Assembly: GCA_944392295.1 (NCBI GenBank)
Contig: CALXWE010000007.1
Location: forward strand, 1 to 64,000
Direction: 5' to 3'
DNA: 64,000 bases
Source: an uncultured Alphaproteobacteria bacterium
GTDB lineage: Bacteria; Pseudomonadota; Alphaproteobacteria; RF32; CAG-239
Shown: piece after piece, positions 47,592-56,400 of the stretch
Layout of the letters: each line of letters opens with the position of its first letter
Numbering within the stretch: position 1 is the first letter of the stretch
Position numbers and translations under genes: made by a program
Notes under the pieces: model-generated
What the model was told of the DNA's origin: nothing
Seen by the model: only the letters and a program-made list of their open reading frames with translations
The model's database searches: none

Positions 47592-49064
47592 CTACTGGCA
47601 GATTCTATCTTGCGAAGTAACTTCGGCAACAAAATCAAGTGTGATTTTTCCATTGGCGGGAACCTCAATAAGCCACTCATATTGGTTAGCATTTTTTAAG
47701 CTTCCGGCAATATTTTCTTTTATGATTTTGGTGTTTTGATTAATGTTTTGCACAAAGTGGATTGTAACTGGATTAATTCCCGAATTGTTAAATGCCACTT
47801 CGGAATTATAGTTACGAACGGTCTGATTTTTATAACAACCACTGATGACTGCAGATAATTTTTTCTCAGATACTTTATCAACAGAGGTAACTTTACCGTC
47901 AACAAAAACGTCAAAGAAATTACCTAAATCAAGTTCAATCTTTTCACCCTTAGCAATATGTGAAATATTGTTTTCACCGATGAACTGCATATTAGATTCG
48001 TTATCATTTTCATAAAAGCGAACAACACCTGCCGGCATAGGGATTCCTAAATTATCGGATTCTTCATTATTGATAATATAAAACATTTGCGGATGTTGTT
48101 TTTCAAACGATGCTTGATAGTCGCCGCCAAAATATAATGAAGAGTAGATTCGCCCTTCTTTTTGGTATTTAACATTTTGCTTTTCAAAAAGACTTACCTG
48201 TTTAGTTTGTTTGTTTTTAATATCGGTTTTATTGGGAAGCGTATAGAGTTGATATCCGCTTATTTGCTGGGGCACACCGGCTGCAGCATCGGCTGCGGAT
48301 TCGCTAACGGCAGCTTTGGCAAGCATCATATTATTAGCTCTGAAAGCAGGTACTGCGACATTGTAAACCTGATTAACATCGCCGGCAATAAGTTGAACTT
48401 TAGCATCGTTATAATCAATGCCGGAATTATTATTTATAGCAACCCATGCATTTAAGTTAAGATTATCATTATCGACAACTTTGGCAACGTAGTTAGCCTT
48501 CCAAGATATACCGTTTGTAAGGTAAGCCAGCATCAAGTTTTGCACTCCCGAATTAACACTGAAAAGTGAGGCATTAAGCGTAGGCTTTTGGCTTAAACCT
48601 TCGGGTAACTTTTCAAAGACCAGACGCCCCGGAAAGCGGGTTTCAATACCGTAAGAAAACTGCAAAACGGTAGTTCCCGCGTTTGCACTTAATATAGTTG
48701 CGGTATCGAACATATTTTCACCGGTTGTGGGGTTTTCAACAACAGTTTTAACTTTTTTACCAACCGATTTTTCAACAATATTTTGCGTATTCAAGAGGTC
48801 GTAATTATAGTTATATTCCGTAACGTTAATACCCTGCCCGGAAATGAGCACGCTTTCAGGTTTAATTTCGGAAGCCACCCCCTCGAAAGCTACTTCATTT
48901 TGACCTGTTTGCAAATTTACTTCACGAATATCTTTAACAAGCGCCAGATTGTTATTATAGATACTCAAATTAAGTTCTTTAGTTAAAGCCGGTTCTGCCG
49001 CCAAAGCTAAGTTTGAGGCAGAAAGCAACACAGCCGTTGCCGAAATCATTAAATTAAAGCGCAT
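47592..49064 (-). CDS. DUF4139 domain secreted protein
   Basis: A 490-residue protein with a signal peptide (cleavage about 22, after LALAA). A long beta-rich periplasmic part of the DUF4139 type follows: LSIYNNNLALVKDIREV at the N-terminus, LAYLTNGISWKANYV and LNAWVAINNNSGIDY in the middle. Family function is not known; members are widespread envelope proteins. AGGAG precedes the ATG. Monocistronic, with the terminator at 47539-47569. Confidence 0.82.
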   Translation of the reverse strand: MRFNLMISATAVLLSASNLALAAEPALTKELNLSIYNNNLALVKDIREVNLQTGQNEVAFEGVASEIKPESVLISGQGINVTEYNYNYDLLNTQNIVEKSVGKKVKTVVENPTTGENMFDTATILSANAGTTVLQFSYGIETRFPGRLVFEKLPEGLSQKPTLNASLFSVNSGVQNLMLAYLTNGISWKANYVAKVVDNDNLNLNAWVAINNNSGIDYNDAKVQLIAGDVNQVYNVAVPAFRANNMMLAKAAVSESAADAAAGVPQQISGYQLYTLPNKTDIKNKQTKQVSLFEKQNVKYQKEGRIYSSLYFGGDYQASFEKQHPQMFYIINNEESDNLGIPMPAGVVRFYENDNESNMQFIGENNISHIAKGEKIELDLGNFFDVFVDGKVTSVDKVSEKKLSAVISGCYKNQTVRNYNSEVAFNNSGINPVTIHFVQNINQNTKIIKENIAGSLKNANQYEWLIEVPANGKITLDFVAEVTSQDRICQ

Positions 49065-49217
49065 AGTTTATCTCCTAAAATAAAAACTGTCTTTAGGATA
49101 AGTCATAAGCTTTACAAAAACAACAAAATAAATATGATATACAATAAATTGCAATAAATCTTTAAGGCTGCCTGTTTATGATTATATATATTATGCACAA
49201 AATAAGAGGAGGATATA

Positions 49218-50162
49218 ATGAAGTACAAAACATTAAACACCGAAAGTAAGATGCCTTTAATTGGTTTAGGCACATGGAAATCTGCTCCCGGAGAAGTTTA
49301 TCAAGCTATTCGCTGGGCATTAAAATTAGGCTACAAACATTTTGATTGTGCTGCAGCTTACGGCAATCAAAAAGAGATAGGACAAGCCTTTCACGATGCC
49401 ATGAAAGAAGACAATTTAAAACGCGAAGATATTTTTGTAACCTCAAAATTATGGAACGATTCGCACAAACCCGAAGATGTATTGCCGGCACTTAACAAGA
49501 CACTAAATGAGTTAGGTTTAGAGTATCTTGATTTATGGTTAATGCATTGGCCGATAGCCCAAAAGAAAGGTACGGGCGTACCGTTTAGCAATGAAGAGAT
49601 GTTATCGTTAACCGAAGTTCCGCTTGAAGCCACCTGGCAAGAGATGGAAAAAGCCTATAATCAAGGTTTGGTAAAAGCTATAGGCACCTCAAACTTTGGG
49701 CCTAAAAAATTACAGCTTATTTTAGATAAAGGACAAGTAAGTCCGGCAGTAAATCAGGTTGAGTGCCATCCGTATTTACAGCAAAACGAATTACTGGATT
49801 TTTGCAACAAAAATATGATAGCTTTAACGGCGTATTCACCTCTGGGTTCTGGCGACAGAGCCAGCCGTTTAAAACACGAAAATGAGCCCAAACCTTTAGA
49901 AGATGCCACGATTAACAAAATCGCCAACCGTCTGAATGTAAGTCCGGCGCAAGTTATTTTAGCCTGGCAGATGCAACGCGGCATAATTGTCATTCCCAAG
50001 TCGGTACATGAAAAACGTTTACAAGAAAATTTAGATTCGCTGAACGTTACCTTAGATAACGAAGATATGCAAGAAATTGCCAAGTTAGATAAAGGATACC
50101 GATTTATTGACGGTAACAACTTCAAGTACGGAGAATATACACCTGAAAACATTTTTGCTTAA
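49218..50162 (+). CDS. Aldo/keto reductase
   Basis: A 314-residue NADPH-dependent TIM-barrel oxidoreductase that reduces aldehydes or ketones. The catalytic tetrad is D43, Y48, K77 and H110 (FDCAAAYGN, TSKLWN, LMHWP), and the cofactor motif IPKSVHEKRLQEN is near the C-terminus. It resembles the AKR families of aldose-reductase length. AGGAGG is upstream of the ATG. Physiological substrate unknown. Confidence 0.92.
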   Translation: MKYKTLNTESKMPLIGLGTWKSAPGEVYQAIRWALKLGYKHFDCAAAYGNQKEIGQAFHDAMKEDNLKREDIFVTSKLWNDSHKPEDVLPALNKTLNELGLEYLDLWLMHWPIAQKKGTGVPFSNEEMLSLTEVPLEATWQEMEKAYNQGLVKAIGTSNFGPKKLQLILDKGQVSPAVNQVECHPYLQQNELLDFCNKNMIALTAYSPLGSGDRASRLKHENEPKPLEDATINKIANRLNVSPAQVILAWQMQRGIIVIPKSVHEKRLQENLDSLNVTLDNEDMQEIAKLDKGYRFIDGNNFKYGEYTPENIFA

Positions 50163-50232
50163 AAGTCATTAAGCTATTGTTAAATTATAAATGTTACATT
50201 GTATGCATCAATAACAACTGGTGGATAATAAG

Positions 50233-50499
50233 ATGAAAGCAATAATTTATTTAATCGGTCTGATTGGGATTGTCGTTTTGATAATGTGGTTTGGTTACGG
50301 GATAACACCTGAAAATCAGTGGAACTGGGTTAAGGGTTATACCAGCAGTACCAGCTCAGAAATTTCGCAACAAATTGAAAACACAGAGAGCAGTGCCGGT
50401 AAGTTAAAATCACGTTTAGGAGAACGTTTTGATGAGGCCTCCGACGTATATCACGGCAAAGAAAAAGAAGACCCATTCAAATACAATCCGCAAATGTAA
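50233..50499 (+). CDS. Small single-pass membrane protein
   Basis: An 88-residue protein with one N-terminal hydrophobic helix (about 4-22), then a polar helical tail rich in Ser and Glu. Not recognised. ATG at 50233 has GGTGG upstream; GTG at 50221 would overlap that site. A terminator follows directly. Confidence 0.6.
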   Translation: MKAIIYLIGLIGIVVLIMWFGYGITPENQWNWVKGYTSSTSSEISQQIENTESSAGKLKSRLGERFDEASDVYHGKEKEDPFKYNPQM

Positions 50500-50504
50500 C
50501 AACT

Positions 50505-50535
50505 AAAAAAGCTCCGCAAAATTCGGAGCTTTTTT
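50505..50535. terminator. Bidirectional terminator
   Basis: A 12-bp stem AAAAAAGCTCCG / CGGAGCTTTTTT lies between convergent genes. Confidence 0.85.
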
Positions 50536-50538
50536 AGG

Positions 50539-50769
50539 TTAAGGTTTGGGGTTATCAACCAAATTAATTTCCACTGCTTGATTATAAAAATCCAGCAACT
50601 TTTGATATTTGCGCCAATGGGCGCTTTTACAGCCGATTTCGATGCTGTCGAGTTCATGAACGGAAATATTAACGGATTTAGCAACATAAGCCAGATGCAG
50701 ATTTCTATCTTGGCGCGATTTAGTAAGTAACCGCCCTAACCTGCGGCGGATAACAGAATTTAATTTCAT
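50539..50769 (-). CDS. Tiny helix-turn-helix (XRE-like) protein
   Basis: A 76-residue protein, most of it an XRE/Cro-like helix-turn-helix: LGRLLTKSRQDRNLHLAYVA, then SVNISVHELDSIEIG and a final helix. It probably binds DNA as a small regulator. The ATG has GGAG 8 nt upstream. Directly upstream is a structured leader of about 160 nt with promoter and terminator, so expression may depend on read-through of that terminator. No toxin partner or prophage genes adjoin it. Confidence 0.65.
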   Translation of the reverse strand: MKLNSVIRRRLGRLLTKSRQDRNLHLAYVAKSVNISVHELDSIEIGCKSAHWRKYQKLLDFYNQAVEINLVDNPKP

Positions 50770-50787
50770 AAGTTAAGCTCCTTTTTT

Positions 50788-50956
50788 TGTTAAACAAAAC
50801 CGCTTTGAAAACTTCAAAGCGGGGAGCTAACAAACTGTCAGTATACAGTCAGGCTTATTCGCCGTAAACAAATACGCTTATTTCACCCACTCCCCTTAAT
50901 AAGGAGCTAATACTGAGATGTTTGTTAGACACCATCGCCAATCGGCGACAGTGTTC
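50788..50956 (-). ncRNA. Structured leader or small RNA upstream of the HTH gene
   Basis: Transcribed on the minus strand from about 50950. Pairings: a 5' hairpin (929-932 with 951-954 and 935-939 with 944-948, all +50000); a long-range 9-bp stem (50827-50835 with 50920-50928); an inner 6-bp stem (50839-50844 with 50910-50915); a CUCCUU hairpin inside; and a final 10-bp hairpin (50800-50809 with 50813-50822) followed by UUUUGUUU. That is a terminator about 20 nt before the ribosome site of the HTH gene. It is either an independent small RNA or a riboswitch-like leader. No known family was recognised. Confidence 0.6.
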
Positions 50957-50984
50957 ATATTAATTAAACTTACACATTTTGCAA
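50957..50984 (-). promoter_or_regulatory. Promoter of the structured RNA
   Basis: On the minus strand TTGCAA (50984-50979), 16-nt spacer, TAATAT (50962-50957). The predicted start is near 50950, exactly at the 5' hairpin. Confidence 0.55.
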
Positions 50985-50995
50985 GCTTTTTTAAA

Positions 50996-51020
50996 AGCCC
51001 GATAAAATTATTATCGGGCT
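50996..51020 (-). terminator. Terminator of the BOF gene
   Basis: A 10-bp stem AGCCCGATAA / TTATCGGGCT with a T run on the minus strand, just downstream of the 51044 gene. It isolates the leader RNA promoter from that gene. Confidence 0.8.
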
Positions 51021-51043
51021 CTTTAATCGCAATTTAAAAATAA

Positions 51044-51433
51044 TTATTCTTTGGTCAATCTTTCAACGTCTAATTTTCTGTGCTCAAAATCTTTATCGAT
51101 TTCGCCGGTAATAACTACCGTATCACTCGGACTTACGGTTTGTCCGGCCCAAACTTTTTTACCGATTTCAACCGTCATTTCACCCGTTGCATCCTTAAAA
51201 ATATACTTATCTTTTTTTACCTGCTTTTCAATGTTGCCTTTTAAGGTAACTATTGCATCATCAGGCATTCCCATAGCTTGTTTTACGGTCGAAATATCCG
51301 CCTGAGATTGTACAAATCCACCCATATCGCGATGCATCATTTTCATACAATCTTCATAATCGCACTTGGCAAATGCCGCACCAGAAGCAGCTACCGTTAA
51401 AGCCGTTGTTAAAGCTAAAAGTTTTTTGTTCAT
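51044..51433 (-). CDS. YgiW/YdeI-type OB-fold (BOF) periplasmic protein
   Basis: A 129-residue protein with a signal peptide (cleavage after AAFA, about 22) and a BOF (bacterial OB-fold) domain: VTLKGNIEKQVKKDKYIFKD, then ATGEMTVEIGKKVWAG and TVVITGEIDKDFE. These are close to YgiW and YdeI, periplasmic stress-tolerance proteins. An N-terminal insert with two cysteines (KCDYEDC) precedes the domain. A ribosome site AAGGAGA is present. Confidence 0.85.
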   Translation of the reverse strand: MNKKLLALTTALTVAASGAAFAKCDYEDCMKMMHRDMGGFVQSQADISTVKQAMGMPDDAIVTLKGNIEKQVKKDKYIFKDATGEMTVEIGKKVWAGQTVSPSDTVVITGEIDKDFEHRKLDVERLTKE

Positions 51434-51586
51434 TTATCTTCTCCTTATTAAAAAAGTTTGCCTTAAAAAACATAATTGCCTTTTTGCTTTTTTGAAGATG
51501 TTACCCTTAAAGTTTTTCAGCCCCGTAGAAAAGTACCAAACTAAGCACTAAATAATTATATGTGATAAATAAAAAAGGAGTTGAAA

Positions 51587-52126
51587 ATGTTTGAAGTAAA
51601 AATACAAGCCGCTAATTCTCCCCATGTCGGCTTATGGAACTTATTCTCGGGAATATTGCTTGTAGCATTGGGATTAATGGTTTGGTTTAACCCTATGGCC
51701 AGTCTTATGGCTTTAAGTTTATACATCGGTGTCGGTTTAATTTTAGCCGGTATCGGCTATGTTGCCGTATCTTTAGACTTTGCCTCGGGTTGGCATATGT
51801 TTGTCGGTATAATTGATATCATTTTGGGTATTATATTTGTTGCCAACTTAGGCGTAACCGCAGCTACCTTGCCTATTTTCTTGGCTTTGTGGATTTTAGC
51901 CATCGGTGCGGCTCAACTGGTAAGCTCTTACCGTCTTAAAAAATTTATGCTTCCTTGGCAGTTAAGTATGGTCTTAGGTCTTGCCGGCATTATATTCGGC
52001 TTTTTAATGCTCACCTACCCCGGTATCGGCGCCATTGCCATAAGCACTATTTTAGGCTTATATATCGTCTTATTCGGAGTACTGGCGATTATGGAATATA
52101 TTTATTTCCGTCGTGCCGTAAAATAA
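51587..52126 (+). CDS. HdeD family membrane protein
   Basis: A 179-residue polytopic protein with six hydrophobic helices arranged as three similar pairs, the DUF308/HdeD layout (LFSGILLVALGLMVWFNP; GLILAGIGYVAVSL; LGLAGIIFGFLMLTYP). HdeD is linked to acid resistance in E. coli, but the role here is unknown. ATG at 51587 is 6 nt from GGAG; a TTG at 51581 overlaps it. Confidence 0.82.
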   Translation: MFEVKIQAANSPHVGLWNLFSGILLVALGLMVWFNPMASLMALSLYIGVGLILAGIGYVAVSLDFASGWHMFVGIIDIILGIIFVANLGVTAATLPIFLALWILAIGAAQLVSSYRLKKFMLPWQLSMVLGLAGIIFGFLMLTYPGIGAIAISTILGLYIVLFGVLAIMEYIYFRRAVK

Positions 52127-52148
52127 GCTGCATGCTTAAATTTAATCA

Positions 52149-52180
52149 AGGGGAAAGAGTTATTTCCCCCTTTCTTTTTT
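52149..52180 (+). terminator. Terminator of the HdeD-like gene
   Basis: Stem GGGGAAA / TTTCCCC followed by CTTTCTTTTTTTT. Confidence 0.7.
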
Positions 52181-52192
52181 TTAAAAATCAGC

Positions 52193-52198
52193 TATAAT
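52193..52198 (+). promoter_or_regulatory. TATAAT -10 box before the split-Nudix gene
   Basis: A perfect -10 hexamer with a poor -35. It predicts an mRNA start near 52205, about 30 nt before the chosen ATG at 52237. Confidence 0.45.
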
Positions 52199-52236
52199 CG
52201 CAGGTAATGAAAAAGAACATAGCAGGGAAAAATTTT

Positions 52237-53250
52237 ATGTCATACTCATCGGCTCAAGAAGTCTTAAACGCTCTTAAAAATGCCCCTAAAGGACAAGCTC
52301 GCCAACAAATATTGGCAGATTCTAAAAATCGTGATTTAATCAAAAGTTCGGGAGCTAACGTTACTTTGTTCTGCGGTAATGTTACAAGTGGTAAAAAGCT
52401 TGCCGAACAAATGAAAAATATTTATATCGGCCTTATCGCCCGCCTAAACTTTAAGACCTCTCAGCCCGACGGTATCGGCGCCTTGGGAGGCTTATCCGAG
52501 CGTACGGACGGTGCTGCCTTTAACACCCTCTCCGAAGCCGAAAAACGTGCCCTTATAGCCTATAAAGATGACGTAATATTGCAAAACGGACAAGCCGTCC
52601 TTACAACCGATATTAATATCATCCGTAAAAATAATGTTATGAGAGAAACACGTGAAGAATTAAACAACTTGGGTATTTATGATTACGACATTCCCTTTAA
52701 TAAAATGCAGCTGGTTAAAATGCCCGACATTAAAGATGATAATTTTATAATCAACCGCTGGAACGGAGAAGGTATGGCTTGGGCTATTACACCCTACTGC
52801 CACCTGCTTGAGGTGCCGGAAAATCTGCTCGATTGCTTGGCGGAAAATTCTGCCGACATCAATCGTCATGAGCACAATTCCGAAGCCGCCGGTTTTATTA
52901 AAATGCCCTTGTTTGAAGCATTAAAACATTACGGCAATCATGGAGGAGAAATCCGCCTTGAAGACGGACGCAACGCTCAAAGCGACTACCGCTACCCGCA
53001 TGAATGGTTGGCAGCTTGGTCTTTGGCATCAAATCTTTTAGGCCACGATGACAATAAGTTAATTGCCCTAAAGCAAGAGCTTCAAGCCCAAACTCCTTGG
53101 CATATAACTTTTAAACCTGCCGCCGAAAAAATGGGAAAAGATTTAAACTTTGTAGCCGAAGTGCTCAACGTTAAACCTGAAACAATCAGCGCCATGGAAA
53201 ACGTTGCCGACAATTACGCATTACTTTCAAAAGCACAAAACTTACGATAA
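52237..53250 (+). CDS. Nudix-like protein with an interrupted Nudix box
   Basis: A 337-residue protein. NIYIGLIARL (61-70) and GALGGLSERT (81-90) look like the strand and GG start of a Nudix domain. The catalytic half, RETREELNNLG, comes only at 136-146. An extra 35-40 residues (about 91-130, predicted helical) therefore split the Nudix box. E137, E140 and E141 can still be the metal ligands. AWAITPYCHLLEVP then fits the next strand. The C-terminal 130 residues are unrecognised. ATG at 52237 is preferred (AGGGA upstream) over 52207. Substrate unknown; activity is inferred only. Confidence 0.65.
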   Translation: MSYSSAQEVLNALKNAPKGQARQQILADSKNRDLIKSSGANVTLFCGNVTSGKKLAEQMKNIYIGLIARLNFKTSQPDGIGALGGLSERTDGAAFNTLSEAEKRALIAYKDDVILQNGQAVLTTDINIIRKNNVMRETREELNNLGIYDYDIPFNKMQLVKMPDIKDDNFIINRWNGEGMAWAITPYCHLLEVPENLLDCLAENSADINRHEHNSEAAGFIKMPLFEALKHYGNHGGEIRLEDGRNAQSDYRYPHEWLAAWSLASNLLGHDDNKLIALKQELQAQTPWHITFKPAAEKMGKDLNFVAEVLNVKPETISAMENVADNYALLSKAQNLR

Positions 53251-53316
53251 AACTTTTACCTCTCCTTTAAAAAAATCTTTTGCGGCATATATAAGCAACA
53301 GATAAGGAGAAGAAAT

Positions 53317-53958
53317 ATGTTTCGTACAGGCGTAATTAAAAAGGTCTCTCGCAGGACTTGGAATTTTTTAACCGGCAATGTCGGAGCCTTTTTCATCGGT
53401 TTTTCGGCACTTGTCATCGGCATTTATCAATTTTACATCAATCGACCGATTTTGGAGTATGACACCAACACTCACAGTTTTATTTCATCACAGAACAATA
53501 ACAAATTTAAGGTTGTGGTAGAAGATAAAGAATATGGTGATTTATATCAAAGCGTAGTTATTTTACAAAACAACGGACAACAGCCGCTAGCCGGTTCCGA
53601 TGTCTCCCGCATTGATCACGATCCCATTCGTATCATAGTCCCTAAAGATGCACAAATGGTGCATTACACTCTTGATAAACAATTAACTTCTCCGGCAATA
53701 GATGTAAAGCTGAGCTTGTATCGCGGCGATATTATTATCGGATTCGACTTTTTAAACCCCGGCGACCAAATAGCCGTAACTATTTTGCACGAAAAACCGG
53801 CTGACGATTTTAAAGTCACCGGCACTGCTCTCGGGGTTACCGACATCAGCCATGTTTTAACCGACAAGCAAATTTTATGGATAACGATAAGTATATTAAG
53901 CGGCTTATACCTCTTGGTCATTATATTAAGTTTGCTTGACCGTAAGGGCTATTTTTAA
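53317..53958 (+). CDS. Two-pass membrane protein of unknown function
   Basis: A 213-residue protein with hydrophobic helices near the N-terminus (about 20-40) and the C-terminus (about 188-208) enclosing a beta-rich domain of about 145 residues. The same two-end anchored layout is seen in the protein at 8116. Not recognised. AAGGAG lies before the ATG. Its stop codon overlaps the recJ stop on the other strand by 4 nt, so there is no room for a terminator between them. Confidence 0.6.
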   Translation: MFRTGVIKKVSRRTWNFLTGNVGAFFIGFSALVIGIYQFYINRPILEYDTNTHSFISSQNNNKFKVVVEDKEYGDLYQSVVILQNNGQQPLAGSDVSRIDHDPIRIIVPKDAQMVHYTLDKQLTSPAIDVKLSLYRGDIIIGFDFLNPGDQIAVTILHEKPADDFKVTGTALGVTDISHVLTDKQILWITISILSGLYLLVIILSLLDRKGYF

Positions 53959-55718
53959 GCTCTGGCGATATCTTCAATAATAAACTGTACCGAGGCATTC
54001 CCCTGCCAAACATCTTTGTGCAGCACGCCTATTACGTTAAATTTTTCACCTCTGGCATTAAGCATGGTTTTGCCCACTTCGGTATCGGCACATCTAAAAG
54101 CGATAGCCTTAAGCGAGCCGCCCGTATCCGATGTTAAAAAGCATTTAACGTGTCCGTTGCCGATAATTGAGGCACGCGAAAACTTAACATTTTCAATTAC
54201 GATTTTCGGCTCAGGATTACCGGCGCCGAAAGGTTCCAAGAGCTGCAGTTTTTCGGCCAAATCCAGAGTCGCTCCGCCAAGAGAAATAAGCCCGTCATAT
54301 TCAATAATCGGTACCAAGCGCTCATTGCCCAGCTTTTGACTTATAAACTCTCCGGCAAACTTTTTAAAATCTTCAATTTTATCTTCGTTTAATGAAAAAC
54401 CGGCAGCCATAGTGTGTCCACCGCCTTTAGTAAGCAAGCCTTGTTCTTTGGCGGCCATAACCAGAGCTCCCAAATCCACCCCCGGAATAGAACGAGCCGA
54501 ACCTTTAACTTCATCTGCTTCAACCGACATAACAAAGGCCGGAACATTGTAGCGTTCTTTAAGCTTACCTGCCACAATCCCGATAACTCCCTGATGCCAA
54601 TCGTTGCCGAAAACAAACGCCATAGGATATTCTTGCGGCTTGCCCTCAAGCATTTCAATTGCTTGCAACAAAACATAAGATTCGATATCTTTTCTTTCAA
54701 GATTAAACTGATTAAGCGCTTCGGCCAACTTTTTGGCTTCATCGTCGGTCTTTGCACACAAAAGCTTATTACCTATAGAGGCATCACCCACTCTGCCGCC
54801 GGCATTAATCCGCGGACCCAGCACATAACCGAGATGAAAAGCCGCCGGAGATTCTGAAAGTCCGGAAACATCGCTTAAAGCCTTAATACCTAAATTTTGC
54901 CGCAGAGCCATAATTTTAAGACCTTGCTTAACATAAGCTCTGTTTAAGCCCAACAAAGGAACAACATCACAAACCGTGCCCAAAGCCACCATATCTAAAA
55001 ATTTTAACAAATCCGGAGCCTGGTGCGATGTATAAAACCCTCTATTTTTAAGTTCTCTATTAATTGCCACTACGGCTAAAAAAACTACACCCACGGCCGC
55101 TAAATATTTTAAGTACGGATAATCATTATTTTCATCTAAGCGTTTAGGGTTAACTACTGCCAACACATTCGGCAATCTGGTTTCAGCTTCGTGGTGGTCA
55201 AGAACAACAATATCAAAACCTTCTTTGGCGGCATTATCCAGCACTTCAAAAGCCGTGGTTCCGCAATCGGTAGTTACCACCAGTTTAATATTATAACTTT
55301 TAAATTCATCAAAAGCCTGAGTACTCGGACCATAACCTTCTTCGCGGTCAGGAATATGTACAATAACTTTTAAGCCGAAAAATTCCAAAAACTGCCGCAA
55401 GACCGAACTTGAAGTGGCTCCGTCAACATCGTAATCACCTATAATTCCGACGGTCTCATTATTGATTACGGCTTCGGCCAAACGCCTGGCAGCCACATCC
55501 ATATCTTTAAGACACGACGGATTAGGCATCAGATTTTGCAATTTCGGATTAATAAATGCATCTAAGGAGTACGTATTAACCCCTCTTGAAGCCAAAATTC
55601 CGGCCACGATATAAGGTAAATTAGCAGATTGTGCCAAAGCCTCGCTCTGACGCTCATCGATTTTATTTTTAAGCCAAATATTTCCGCCTATTGATTGTAT
55701 ATTCTCTGTATTTATCAT
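53955..55718 (-). CDS. recJ: Single-stranded-DNA exonuclease RecJ
   Basis: RecJ is a 5'-3' single-strand exonuclease for recombination and mismatch repair. The 587-residue protein has DHH-family motifs IGDYDVDGATSSS, TTDCGTTAFE, LDHHEAE and GGRVGDAS with the Mn-binding Asp and His residues. The DHHA1 motif GGGHTMAAGF and a C-terminal OB-fold domain follow. The length is standard. No clear ribosome site precedes the ATG at 55718. Confidence 0.95.
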   Translation of the reverse strand: MINTENIQSIGGNIWLKNKIDERQSEALAQSANLPYIVAGILASRGVNTYSLDAFINPKLQNLMPNPSCLKDMDVAARRLAEAVINNETVGIIGDYDVDGATSSSVLRQFLEFFGLKVIVHIPDREEGYGPSTQAFDEFKSYNIKLVVTTDCGTTAFEVLDNAAKEGFDIVVLDHHEAETRLPNVLAVVNPKRLDENNDYPYLKYLAAVGVVFLAVVAINRELKNRGFYTSHQAPDLLKFLDMVALGTVCDVVPLLGLNRAYVKQGLKIMALRQNLGIKALSDVSGLSESPAAFHLGYVLGPRINAGGRVGDASIGNKLLCAKTDDEAKKLAEALNQFNLERKDIESYVLLQAIEMLEGKPQEYPMAFVFGNDWHQGVIGIVAGKLKERYNVPAFVMSVEADEVKGSARSIPGVDLGALVMAAKEQGLLTKGGGHTMAAGFSLNEDKIEDFKKFAGEFISQKLGNERLVPIIEYDGLISLGGATLDLAEKLQLLEPFGAGNPEPKIVIENVKFSRASIIGNGHVKCFLTSDTGGSLKAIAFRCADTEVGKTMLNARGEKFNVIGVLHKDVWQGNASVQFIIEDIARA

Positions 55719-55877
55719 TTTAGTTTAAGTTATGCTAATCGTTAAATATATCGTATATATGTATCATTATAAAACCACAAGTACAACGTATTTTTTTCAT
55801 AACATATTTTTAAGTTGCAAAAACAAATAAAACGTAATAGACTTTTGTTCATAAGATATTCTGCAAGGAGAAAACCG

Positions 55878-56327
55878 ATGATATCTAAGTTTGTAAAATT
55901 ATTGGCAGTAGCCCTACTCGTTGTTTCATGTTCCAAAAAAAATGACAATTTATCCGAGCTTGTCATCAATACCCAAGAAGGTCCGGTAACCTACTACCTT
56001 GAAACGGCTCTTACTAAAGATCAAATGGCCAAAGGTCTTATGGACCGTAAAGAACTGCGTGCCGATTCTGGTATGATATTTGTTCTTCAAGGTCAAGAAG
56101 ATATTGCTATGTGGATGAAAGATACCTACATTCCGTTGGATATGGTCTTTATAAGCAAACAAGGCAAGGTTATTGCCGTATATGAGAATGCTGAGCCTTT
56201 ATCAACTAACTTAATTCGCCCGAAAATAACCGAACCTTTGGGAGCAGTTATTGAGCTAAACGGCGGAGATATTAAAAAGAACGGTATCAAAGTAGGCGAT
56301 AGCGTTAAAAATGAATATTTAAAGTAA
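55878..56327 (+). CDS. DUF192 family lipoprotein
   Basis: A 149-residue protein with a lipoprotein signal (VVSC, Cys about 18) and a DUF192 domain: MAKGLMDRKELRADSGMIFV, MWMKDTYIPLDMVFI and GAVIELNGG. The family is exported and widespread, with function unsettled. ATG at 55878 has AAGGAG 7 nt upstream; the longer frame from 55815 is not supported. Divergent from recJ. Confidence 0.86.
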   Translation: MISKFVKLLAVALLVVSCSKKNDNLSELVINTQEGPVTYYLETALTKDQMAKGLMDRKELRADSGMIFVLQGQEDIAMWMKDTYIPLDMVFISKQGKVIAVYENAEPLSTNLIRPKITEPLGAVIELNGGDIKKNGIKVGDSVKNEYLK

Positions 56328-56351
56328 AATAACTTTAGTCATAGAACAATA

Positions 56352-56385
56352 AAAAATCTCCTATCCAAATGGATGGGAGATTTTT
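56352..56385. terminator. Bidirectional terminator
   Basis: A 15-bp stem with one G-T pair and an AAAT loop (56352-56366 with 56371-56385) lies between convergent genes. Confidence 0.85.
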
Positions 56386-56400
56386 ATTGTTTTTGCAATA

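Noticed and set aside
50788-50956. Identification of the structured RNA as 6S RNA, SRP RNA or RNase P
   Set aside because: The size suits 6S, but the 5' extra hairpin and lack of recognisable conserved motifs do not; no SRP or RNase P core motifs are seen.
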